Source: Candidatus Sulfotelmatobacter sp. (GTDB lineage: Bacteria; Acidobacteriota; Terriglobia; Terriglobales; Acidobacteriaceae). Taken from it: 5,921 nucleotides of DNA. The notes under the pieces are model-generated. The model did not search any database. It was not told the DNA's origin and worked only from the letters and a program-made list of their open reading frames with translations. Each line of letters opens with the position of its first letter. The stretch's first letter is position 1. The stretch is taken from assembly GCA_030037575.1 (NCBI GenBank), contig JASHRB010000334.1:1-5921 (forward strand), written 5' to 3'. A program made the position numbers and the translations under genes. Shown here piece after piece: positions 1-5,789 of this stretch.

Positions 1-120
1 CAACGAAATGTAATGGGTGGCCCACCAGTCGACGGCCGCGATCACCGTGATAAGAAGACCAGCAATGACCAGCATTCGCGTGCGATGGGCCGGCGCATAG
101 ATGGAGAGAGGATCGTTCAT
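1..120 (-). CDS. N-terminus of a membrane protein, possibly a sensor (partial)
   Basis: Reading leftward from an ATG at 118-120, the frame is open for 40 codons to the window edge, so only the N-terminus is seen. It starts MNDPLSIYAPAHRTR, a short cytoplasmic stretch with Arg/His, followed by one strong hydrophobic segment (about residues 16-31) ending in DWW. Multi-helix sensor proteins (histidine kinases, SpoIIE-type phosphatases) of Acidobacteriota often begin like this, but that is recollection and no catalytic domain is visible. An in-frame ATG at 151-153 would add 11 residues; a stop lies 9 codons further upstream. Neither start has a strong Shine-Dalgarno: AAGG sits only 3 nt before the 120 start. 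The gene diverges from the efflux operon, so it could be a regulator of it, but nothing shows that directly. Confidence 0.6.
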   Translation of the reverse strand, partial: MNDPLSIYAPAHRTRMLVIAGLLITVIAAVDWWATHYISL

Positions 121-183
121 GACCTTGGCTAAATCTTGCTCCACTCCCGGCATCGCGGGAAACTGATTTTTTCACCACTGGCT

Positions 184-231
184 AAAAGATAGCCTGCAGC
201 TGCAAAAGATACGCACGCGATCTGAAAGATA
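184..231. repeat. Three AAAGATA direct repeats at 20-bp period
   Basis: AAAAGATA occurs at 184-191 and 204-211, and GAAAGATA at 224-231, so the repeats start exactly 20 bp apart, about two helical turns. The bases between them are not conserved apart from partial agreement (CG) just after copies 2 and 3. Such same-face spacing is typical of arrays bound by a transcription factor. The array lies 64-111 bp upstream of the left gene's ATG at 120 and about 460 bp upstream of the adaptor start, so the left gene is the nearer candidate target. The binding protein is unknown. Confidence 0.55.
195..204. repeat. 10-bp perfect palindrome TGCAGCTGCA
   Basis: TGCAGCTGCA is its own reverse complement and lies between the first and second copies of the 20-bp-period repeat, overlapping the first base of copy 2. 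It may be part of the same regulatory site or chance. Confidence 0.3.
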
Positions 232-323
232 CGGTGTGCATTCCCGCGCGACGACTTACACTCAAGCCAAACCATTGAACTACTGAAAGCCCGCCGAAGA
301 GGCGCCGGAAGAGATCGCGCAGC

Positions 324-479
324 ATGAAGGATTCAGACATGGCTACCGGTACGTGCTCTTGCGCCGGCATGTGGCGGCCGGCTCTTTGCCGGAGGACACG
401 CACAAATGTGCGGACACCTCTGGCCGCAGAGTTCTGGGTCACCGAAACCGTCCACTTCGTCACCGGAGCATTTCGCTGA
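324..479 (+). CDS. Possible small ORF with CxC motif, 51 or 46 residues
   Basis: An ATG at 324 opens a 51-residue frame ending at TGA 477-479. An in-frame ATG at 339 gives 46 residues and has the better ribosome site: GAAGGA at 326-331, 7 nt upstream. The product from 339 starts MATGTCSCAGMWRPALCRR, with a Cys-x-Cys pair and a third Cys; the rest is basic and then mildly hydrophobic (FWVTETVHFVTGAF). I do not recognise it. It overlaps the other weak ORF of this region (353-670) in a different frame, so at most one is likely real, or both are non-coding. A Cys-containing peptide ahead of a metal-efflux operon could be a leader or metal-binding peptide, but this is speculation. Confidence 0.2.
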   Translation: MKDSDMATGTCSCAGMWRPALCRRTRTNVRTPLAAEFWVTETVHFVTGAFR

Positions 480-670
480 ACTATGAAGCCTGGAATCGGT
501 ACGTTTTGATAGCGATAGGCCTGTTCGCCCTGCTTCTGTATATCGGTTTGCTCTACGCCGGTTTGGTTGAGTTCATGTCGGGTATATCAAAAAGCGGGAA
601 GGGCAAGAAACGTTCCCAGAATCGGGTCATGACTGGTAGATTACGCAACCCCAGAAGTTCGAGACATTAA
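353..670 (+). CDS. Possible small single-helix membrane protein
   Basis: The frame is open from just after a stop at 284-286 to TAA at 668-670; the first usable start is GTG 353, giving 105 residues. The first part (to about residue 42) is Arg/His-rich and looks non-globular. The part after NYEAWNRY (about residues 50-70) is a clean hydrophobic helix (IAIGLFALLLYIGLLYAGL), followed by a positive tail (KSGKGKKR), as in a single-pass membrane protein. No start has a good ribosome site: TTG 506 would give only the helix and tail. The stop lies 20 bases before the adaptor start at 691, which would suit an operon leader gene. It may instead be a decayed gene or chance. Family unknown. Confidence 0.3.
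   Translation: MLLRRHVAAGSLPEDTHKCADTSGRRVLGHRNRPLRHRSISLNYEAWNRYVLIAIGLFALLLYIGLLYAGLVEFMSGISKSGKGKKRSQNRVMTGRLRNPRSSRH
399..412. promoter_or_regulatory. Candidate operator: CGCACA-AA-TGTGCG dyad
   Basis: The 14-bp sequence CGCACAAATGTGCG is a 6-bp inverted repeat around a 2-bp centre. It is flanked by two direct copies of GGACAC (394-399 and 412-417). Compact GC-rich dyads of this size can be operators for dimeric repressors such as ArsR- or MarR-type proteins. It lies about 280 bp upstream of the adaptor start, inside two overlapping weak ORFs, so a regulatory role is only a suggestion. Confidence 0.25.
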
Positions 671-675
671 GAACT
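656..675. promoter_or_regulatory. AGTTC-N10-GAACT inverted repeat before the adaptor start
   Basis: AGTTC (656-660) and GAACT (671-675) form a 5-bp inverted repeat with a 10-base spacer, ending 15 bases before the ATG at 691 and directly before an alternative GTG at 676. In DNA it has half-sites about 1.5 helical turns apart; in RNA it would be a weak hairpin just upstream of the ribosome site. Five-base arms can occur by chance. Confidence 0.2.
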
Positions 676-690
676 GTGAAGAGTGCAAAG

Positions 691-1905
691 ATGAAAGATT
701 TCGAACAGGCCAACCAGAGAACTCTGGCTGCAGCTGCGACGGCCGCGATGATGGTGATCGCCACAGCTTCCTTCCTATCTGGGTGTGGCCACTCGGCCAG
801 CGCGAACACGCCGCCGGAGAGCGGTTCGGCAACCAAGCCGCCGCAGTCCGATCCCACGGTGGACTTATCGCCGAGCCAACTGAACGCAATCAAGATCGAA
901 CCCGTGGGAAGCTACGCGTTTCCCCTTGAGAAGGAAGCGGTGGGCAACATTGACTATGACGAAGACCTGTCGGTGCAGGTCTTTCCGGCCTACCAAGGCA
1001 CCATCATCAAAACCTTGGTGGAGCTTGGGGCTGAGGTTCAGAAGGACCAGCCCCTGTACACGATCAAGAGCCCCGATCTCATTCAGGCGGAATCCAACCT
1101 GATCGGCGCCGCAGCCACCTACGAACTGACCACCAAAGAGCTGGCACGCGCCAAGGATCTTTACACGACCAGCGTCGGAGTTCCCCAGCGGGAGTTGGAG
1201 CAGGCCATTTCCGATCAACAAACTGCCGAAGGTGCCCTCAAAGCCGCACGGGATGCGGTCCTCGTTTTTGGCAAGACGGATGCAGAAATCGATCAGATGA
1301 TCGCCTCTCGCAAAATCGATCCAGCGCTGGTCGTACGCAGCCCAATTCGCGGGAAGGTCACTTACAAGAACGCACAGCCGGGATTTTTCGTGCAGCCGGG
1401 GAATCTTCCGGCTCCCTACTCTGTCGCTGATGTGGCCCTGAAATGGATGCTGGCGAACGTGCCCGAAAGCGAGAGCGGATTTTTTCATCTCGGGCAGCCA
1501 GTGGCGGTCAGGACATTGGCTTACGACGGCCGCATATTCAAAGGCAAGGTCTCGAAGATCTACGAGTCGGTTGATCCCAACACGCACCGGGTCACCATCC
1601 GTTCTGACATCACGGATCCCGGGAATGACTTGCGTCCTGGCATGCTGGCCAATTTCGTGATCCGCGTCGACGCGCCGGTCGAGGCCACGGCTATACCGGC
1701 CAATGGGGTGGTGCGCGAACCCGACGGCACCATGGGCGCCTGGGTGACAACCGATCGGCAACGATTTACAGAACGAATCATCAAGGTGGGCCTGCGAAAA
1801 GATAACCGCGTTCAGATTCTGGAAGGCTTACAGCAAGGAGAGCTCGTGGTGAGTGATGGAGCCGTCTTCCTGAGCAATATGTTGCAAGCAGCCCCGAGCG
1901 ATTAG
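691..1905 (+). CDS. HME-RND periplasmic adaptor lipoprotein (CzcB/CusB type)
   Basis: This is the membrane-fusion subunit that links the inner-membrane pump to the outer-membrane channel in the periplasm. The 404-residue product (numbered from ATG 691) has a hydrophobic signal (about 12-29) and a perfect lipobox, L-S-G-C, with Cys32 as lipidation site. Next come a linker rich in Pro/Ser, the first half of the barrel-sandwich (about 93-131, GTIIKTLVELGAEVQKDQ), a short helical hairpin (about 132-195), the second half (about 213-247, VVRSPIRGKVTY), a beta-barrel (about 248-330, ending DLRPGMLANFVIRV) and a membrane-proximal domain to the end. Length is normal for the family. ATG 691 is preferred because GAAGAG (678-683) lies 7 nt upstream; an in-frame GTG at 676 would add 5 residues. 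The mature N-terminus lacks the Met cluster that CusB uses to bind Cu(I)/Ag(I). The gene ends with tandem in-frame stops (TAG 1903, TGA 1909), 42 bases before the pump gene, so the two are surely co-transcribed. Confidence 0.93.
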   Translation: MKDFEQANQRTLAAAATAAMMVIATASFLSGCGHSASANTPPESGSATKPPQSDPTVDLSPSQLNAIKIEPVGSYAFPLEKEAVGNIDYDEDLSVQVFPAYQGTIIKTLVELGAEVQKDQPLYTIKSPDLIQAESNLIGAAATYELTTKELARAKDLYTTSVGVPQRELEQAISDQQTAEGALKAARDAVLVFGKTDAEIDQMIASRKIDPALVVRSPIRGKVTYKNAQPGFFVQPGNLPAPYSVADVALKWMLANVPESESGFFHLGQPVAVRTLAYDGRIFKGKVSKIYESVDPNTHRVTIRSDITDPGNDLRPGMLANFVIRVDAPVEATAIPANGVVREPDGTMGAWVTTDRQRFTERIIKVGLRKDNRVQILEGLQQGELVVSDGAVFLSNMLQAAPSD

Positions 1906-1947
1906 ATCTGATGCCGCTTTCCGTTCACTCAAGAAGCCGATAAAAAA

Positions 1948-4900
1948 ATGTTTAAATCTCTCATCTGGTTTTGCCTGAGCCGGCGTCCGATTGTGCTCAT
2001 GGGGTTGCTGCTGTTTGCCGGCGCTGGATTGGTCGCTTTCCAGCTGCTCAACATCGAGGCCTACCCCAATCCCACGCCCGTCATCCTCGAAATTACGGCA
2101 CAAGCGCCGGGCCTCTCCGCCGAAGAGATGGAGCGCTACTACACCCGCCCCATGGAAATCGGACTTTACACGACGCCGGGGATCGAGGTGATCCGCTCAA
2201 CCTCTTTCTACGGGCTGTCGTTCGTACGGGTCAGCTTCAAATACGGCGTGGATTATTACTTTGCCTACAGCCAGGCCGCGATCGCCCTGCAGCAAAACGT
2301 CAACCTGCCGGGCGGAGTGTCGCCGAATATCCAGGCGAACAGCTCGACCGGAGAAATCTATCGCTATCAAGTCGTCGGTCCGCCGCATTTTGGAATTACC
2401 AATCTGCGCACCGTTCAGGATTGGATCGTCGCCCGGCGTCTGCTGACCATTCCCGGCATTGCCGCCATCAACAGTTGGGGAGGTCCCACCAAAACATTCG
2501 AGGTGCAGGTGGATCCGCACAAACTGGAAGCCTACAGCGTCACGGTTCCTCAAATTCTAACCGCGCTGGGCAACGCAAATATCAACGTCGGCGGTCGCGA
2601 GATCACGGTTGGCCAGCAGTCGATCAACATTCGCGGAGTCGGCCTGATCGATGACGGCGGCAACGATGACTTAAGGGAAGGTTACAAGGTTGAGGACATC
2701 GAGAATGTCGTTCTGAGCCAGGAGAACGGCGTTCCGGTGCTGGTAAAGGATGTGGGAAAGGTTTCGGTTGGATACAGACCGAGGCTGGGCATTCTCGGAC
2801 GCGACACGCACGACGATGTTGTCGGGGCAATCGTGGTGCAGAGGCGCACCGAAAAAACCGCCGAGATGATTCCCAAGGTCGAGGCAGCCATCCGAACCTT
2901 GAATCGCGACGGAAGTCTCCCGCCGGGGGTAAAAGTTGTTCCGTTCTATGACCGCTCCTCGTTGATCGCGTTGACCACACACACGGTTCTGCACAACCTG
3001 ATTTTCGGGTGTCTGCTCGTCTTTCTCATTCAGTGGATTTTTCTCGGGGATCTGCGCAGCGCGGTGATCGTCGGGATCAACATCCCATTCGCCTTATTCT
3101 TCGCCACCATCCTTCTGGTGATCGCGGGGGAAAGCGCGAATCTGCTCTCGGTGGGCGCGGTTGACTTTGGGATCATCATCGATTCGGTTGTGATCCTGGT
3201 CGAGAACATCTTTAAAAACTTTCAGAGAACGCCGCCAGAGCGGCAGGGTTTACTCGAGCGTTTGTCCGATGGTTTCTGGGGGTCCGACCCAACCAAGACT
3301 CCCGACCCGACCACGCAAGTGCATGGTTGGACCGATCGCTTGCGCATGATTCTGATCAGCGGAGTGCAGGTGGACAAGGCAGTTTTATTCTCCACGCTGA
3401 TCACCGTGGCCGGCTTTGTACCCTTGTTCACAATGCAGGGAGTCGAGGGGCAGATTTTTGCCCCTATGGCGCGGACCTACGGCTATGCCTTAGCCGGCGC
3501 CCTGATTGCGACCTTCACCATTACGCCCGTGATCGCCTCGTTGCTGCTGCCGGAGCAGGTGAAGGAAGCCGAAACCTTGGTTGTCCGTGCGCTCCACCGG
3601 GCTTACAACCCGGCGTTAGGCTTCGCCTTGACGCATCGAGCGCTCGTCGTCGGAATCGAATTGGCCATCTCGCTTGGAACCTTTTTCCTGATCGCGCCGC
3701 GGCTGGGCAGTGAGTTTTTGCCCCACCTGGAAGAAGGCAACTTCTGGATTCGTGCCTCCATGCCAACCACGCTGTCGCTTGAAGACGGGGAAGCGGCCTC
3801 GCGAAAGATGCGCGAGATTCTTCTGCGGCATGCAGAAGTCATCACGGTGGTTTCGCAGCACGGACGCCCGGATGACGGGAGCGACGCCTCGCCATTTTCT
3901 AACGTCGAATTGTTCGCGCCGTTGAAGCCTTTCGACAAATGGCCCCGAGGCTTGACCAAAGAGAAATTAACCAACCAGATTCAAACTGAATTCACCAACG
4001 AACTGCCGGGAGTTGTGTTCAATTTTTCGCAATACATCGAGGACAACATCGAAGAGGGGATCTCCGGCGTCAAAGGAGTGAATTCAGTTAAGATCGTTGG
4101 TCCCAATCTTGAAGTTCTAACCAATCTGGCCAATCAGGTGCGCGACCAGATGAGCCAGGTGCGAGGCGTGACCGACCTGGGCATCTTCCCGGTTCTCGGC
4201 CAGCCCAACCTCAACATCAAAGTCGATCGCGAGAAGGCTGCCCGTTATGGTCTCAACTCGGGCGACGTGAATACGGTCATTCAAGCAGCCATGGGCGGGG
4301 CGGTCGCGAGTGAGGTTTTGGAAGGCGACCGGCAATTCGACCTGGTGGTTCGGTACACGCCGGATTACCGTGACAGCCTCGACAAAATTGGCAACATCAA
4401 AGTGGCCTACACCACGGCCAGCGGCGCGAACGCCTACATTCCCCTGAGCGAACTGGCCACGATTACGCTCGATACCGGGGCGTCGTGGGTTTATCACGAG
4501 AGCGTGCAGCGCTTCATCCCGGTGAAGTTCAGTGTCCGTGGCCGCGATCTCGGCGGGACGGTGGAAGAGGCGCAAGCGCGCATCGCCAAGAATGTGCAAC
4601 TTCCTTCCGGCTACCACCTGCTGTGGGCGGGCGAGTTCGGCGACCTTCAGGAAGCCAAGAAGCGACTGGAGATCATTGTGCCGATCAGCTTCGTACTGAT
4701 TGCCGGCCTGCTCTATAGCCTATTCAACAATTTCAAAGATTGCGTGCTGGCACTCGCCGGCATTCCAGATGCGATCGTCGGCGGAATTCTCGCGCTCTAC
4801 GTCTCCGGCCTCCACTTCAGCATCTCCGCCGCCATCGGCTTCGTTTCGCTGTTTGGCGTTTCTGTGATGGATGGCATCTTGATGATCACTTTCTACAACC

Positions 4901-5211
4901 AGGAACTCCATCACGGCTTCAAGCCCGTGGACGCAATGTACCGCGCCGCCTCGACTCGTATGCGTCCGCTGCTCATGACGGCGCTTTCGGCTTGCATTGG
5001 TCTGTTTCCCGCCGCGATCTCCACCGGCATCGGCAGCCAGGTGCAACGTCCGCTGGCCACGGTGATCGTGGGCGGCATGTTGCTCGGCCCGGTCATGCTC
5101 CTGCTCGCAGTACCCGCGCTGCGGCTCATTTTTCTGGGCGGGGAACACCACCTGAGCCTGCATCTGCATCACCCGCCCGCGGGCGAGTCAAAAGCAGAGG
5201 AATCCAAATGA
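1948..5211 (+). CDS. czcA: Heavy-metal efflux RND pump, CzcA family
   Basis: This inner-membrane, proton-driven exporter moves metal ions from periplasm or cytoplasm into the adaptor and outer-membrane channel. The 1087-residue product shows the full RND plan: TM1 near residues 10-33, a large periplasmic domain, TM2-TM6 (about 349-536), TM7 (about 563-582), a second periplasmic domain, and TM8-TM12 (about 909-1062). TM4 carries DFGIIIDSVVILVEN, giving D406, D412 and E419, the spacing of CzcA's essential D402, D408 and E415. FSQYIEDNIEEGISGVKG and VQRPLATVIVGG are further family blocks. One Met (M605, in MPTTL) lies near CusA's Met573, but the other two CusA metal methionines seem replaced, so classic Cu/Ag export is unlikely; the metal is not assignable. 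Oddities: a loop of about 55 residues between TM4 and TM5, D975 in TM10, and a His-rich tail (HHLSLHLHH, 1067-1075). The ATG follows a weak AAGAAG (1931-1936); no other start lies between it and the upstream stop. The last 4 bases overlap the next gene. Confidence 0.95.
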   Translation: MFKSLIWFCLSRRPIVLMGLLLFAGAGLVAFQLLNIEAYPNPTPVILEITAQAPGLSAEEMERYYTRPMEIGLYTTPGIEVIRSTSFYGLSFVRVSFKYGVDYYFAYSQAAIALQQNVNLPGGVSPNIQANSSTGEIYRYQVVGPPHFGITNLRTVQDWIVARRLLTIPGIAAINSWGGPTKTFEVQVDPHKLEAYSVTVPQILTALGNANINVGGREITVGQQSINIRGVGLIDDGGNDDLREGYKVEDIENVVLSQENGVPVLVKDVGKVSVGYRPRLGILGRDTHDDVVGAIVVQRRTEKTAEMIPKVEAAIRTLNRDGSLPPGVKVVPFYDRSSLIALTTHTVLHNLIFGCLLVFLIQWIFLGDLRSAVIVGINIPFALFFATILLVIAGESANLLSVGAVDFGIIIDSVVILVENIFKNFQRTPPERQGLLERLSDGFWGSDPTKTPDPTTQVHGWTDRLRMILISGVQVDKAVLFSTLITVAGFVPLFTMQGVEGQIFAPMARTYGYALAGALIATFTITPVIASLLLPEQVKEAETLVVRALHRAYNPALGFALTHRALVVGIELAISLGTFFLIAPRLGSEFLPHLEEGNFWIRASMPTTLSLEDGEAASRKMREILLRHAEVITVVSQHGRPDDGSDASPFSNVELFAPLKPFDKWPRGLTKEKLTNQIQTEFTNELPGVVFNFSQYIEDNIEEGISGVKGVNSVKIVGPNLEVLTNLANQVRDQMSQVRGVTDLGIFPVLGQPNLNIKVDREKAARYGLNSGDVNTVIQAAMGGAVASEVLEGDRQFDLVVRYTPDYRDSLDKIGNIKVAYTTASGANAYIPLSELATITLDTGASWVYHESVQRFIPVKFSVRGRDLGGTVEEAQARIAKNVQLPSGYHLLWAGEFGDLQEAKKRLEIIVPISFVLIAGLLYSLFNNFKDCVLALAGIPDAIVGGILALYVSGLHFSISAAIGFVSLFGVSVMDGILMITFYNQELHHGFKPVDAMYRAASTRMRPLLMTALSACIGLFPAAISTGIGSQVQRPLATVIVGGMLLGPVMLLLAVPALRLIFLGGEHHLSLHLHHPPAGESKAEESK
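5196..5201 (+). promoter_or_regulatory. Shine-Dalgarno AGAGGA for the accessory gene
   Basis: AGAGGA lies inside the end of the pump gene, 6 nt before the ATG at 5208. It fixes the start of the unknown secreted protein and, with the ATGA overlap of stop and start codons, argues for translational coupling to the pump. Confidence 0.7.
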
Positions 5212-5780
5212 GGAAGGCACGGGTTTTGGGGCCGATGATTTTGTGGGCCGTCCTGGTCCATGGCGCAAGTTTCACGAGCCGGTCGGATCAGTCAGCGGTA
5301 CAAACATCCTCACCGAGCGACAAAAGGTCGGCGACCAACAGTTCGCCAGACGGCAGCAAAGACACGCAGGCTGGTGGCCAAAAGGATCAGACCGGCAAAT
5401 ACGGGGAAGAACACCAGGCGAGTTTCGCCGCTGTAAAAAAAGGCACACCCAAATTCCACCCCGCCGCCAGCCACGCGAAACCAGCTGCCAGCCGTCAGCA
5501 ACGTGCAGATAAGACGCCCACCGCCAACAATCTTGGGACGAAAACGCCCCGAACTGCTCTGGATGCTCATCCAACTGGCTCCGCTATGCCCGCTCAGCTT
5601 CGAAACAAACCTCTCCCCCATCCCAACCGGACCGTTCCCCCGTCCACCATGGCTTTAAACGGACAGCGGTTTAGCAATTCCCGCTATTCCGGCGCGCACA
5701 TGGCAAGCAGCGGAGGCGCGGCAAACTCTCGGCGGGGCACAGCAGCGATTAACGGAAGTGACATGAAGCGAAAACCTTGA
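5208..5780 (+). CDS. Unknown secreted basic low-complexity protein between pump and channel genes
   Basis: I do not recognise this 190-residue protein. It starts MRKARVLGPMILWAVLVHGA, a good signal peptide (basic start, hydrophobic core, likely cut near residues 19-20), so the mature part is probably periplasmic. The rest is rich in Ser, Ala, Pro, Thr, Gly, Asn, Lys and Arg, without hydrophobic core, Cys or further membrane segment, and is probably disordered. It has 14 Lys and 14 Arg against 8 Asp and 2 Glu, hence strongly basic, plus 7 His and 6 Met. The motif T-x-A-[LI]-N-G appears twice near the end (147-152 and 178-183), and the C-terminus is SDMKRKP. The gene starts inside the pump's stop codon (ATGA) with a good ribosome site and ends 9 bases before the channel gene, so it belongs to the operon. 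A role as metal-binding or assembly accessory (loosely like disordered SilE, or CusF by position only) is inference. The frame runs open upstream inside the pump gene, but that part is a shadow. Confidence 0.75.
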   Translation: MRKARVLGPMILWAVLVHGASFTSRSDQSAVQTSSPSDKRSATNSSPDGSKDTQAGGQKDQTGKYGEEHQASFAAVKKGTPKFHPAASHAKPAASRQQRADKTPTANNLGTKTPRTALDAHPTGSAMPAQLRNKPLPHPNRTVPPSTMALNGQRFSNSRYSGAHMASSGGAANSRRGTAAINGSDMKRKP

Positions 5781-5789
5781 ATTGGGGTT

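Larger units (their letters stand above)
121..690. other. Divergent intergenic region, no confident gene
   Basis: About 570 bases separate the divergent left gene from the adaptor gene. The stretch holds an evenly spaced triple repeat (184-231), a 10-bp palindrome (195-204), small dyads at 378-392, 399-412 and 656-675, and two overlapping weak ORFs (324-479 and 353-670). I could not find a convincing sigma-70 promoter with both boxes at 16-18 bp spacing, although the operon promoter must lie here or inside one of the weak ORFs. Confidence 0.6.

Noticed and set aside
378..392. CCGGC-TCTTT-GCCGG hairpin as a terminator
   Set aside because: The stem is only 5 bp and no T run follows; it is likely a chance structure in GC-rich DNA.
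182..463. A 93-codon open frame on the - strand in the intergenic region
   Set aside because: It has no ribosome site or family resemblance, and its end covers the triple repeat. The product is Arg-rich and looks like a shadow of GC-rich DNA.
500..690. Sigma-70 promoter candidates such as TTGATA near 506 and TATATC near 540 and 583
   Set aside because: No pair of boxes has acceptable spacing of 16-18 bp, so I do not claim a promoter.
865..1761. A 298-codon open frame on the - strand inside the adaptor gene
   Set aside because: The + strand carries an unmistakable adaptor protein across the same bases; the antisense product (many Arg, Gly, His, Asp) is the usual mirror of codon bias.
1903..1950. 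Possible stop readthrough fusing adaptor and pump, which share a frame
   Set aside because: A second in-frame stop (TGA 1909-1911) follows the TAG, and both proteins have complete, normal ends.
4740..5207. An N-terminal extension of the unknown secreted protein into the pump gene
   Set aside because: The extension is Arg/His/Ser-rich and out of frame with conserved TM8-TM12 of the pump. The ATG at 5208 has AGAGGA at 6 nt and starts a proper signal peptide.
5435..5441. A run of seven A in the unknown gene that could cause slippage or a sequencing indel
   Set aside because: The frame stays open on both sides with the same composition and ends neatly 9 bases before the next gene, so a frameshift is not needed.
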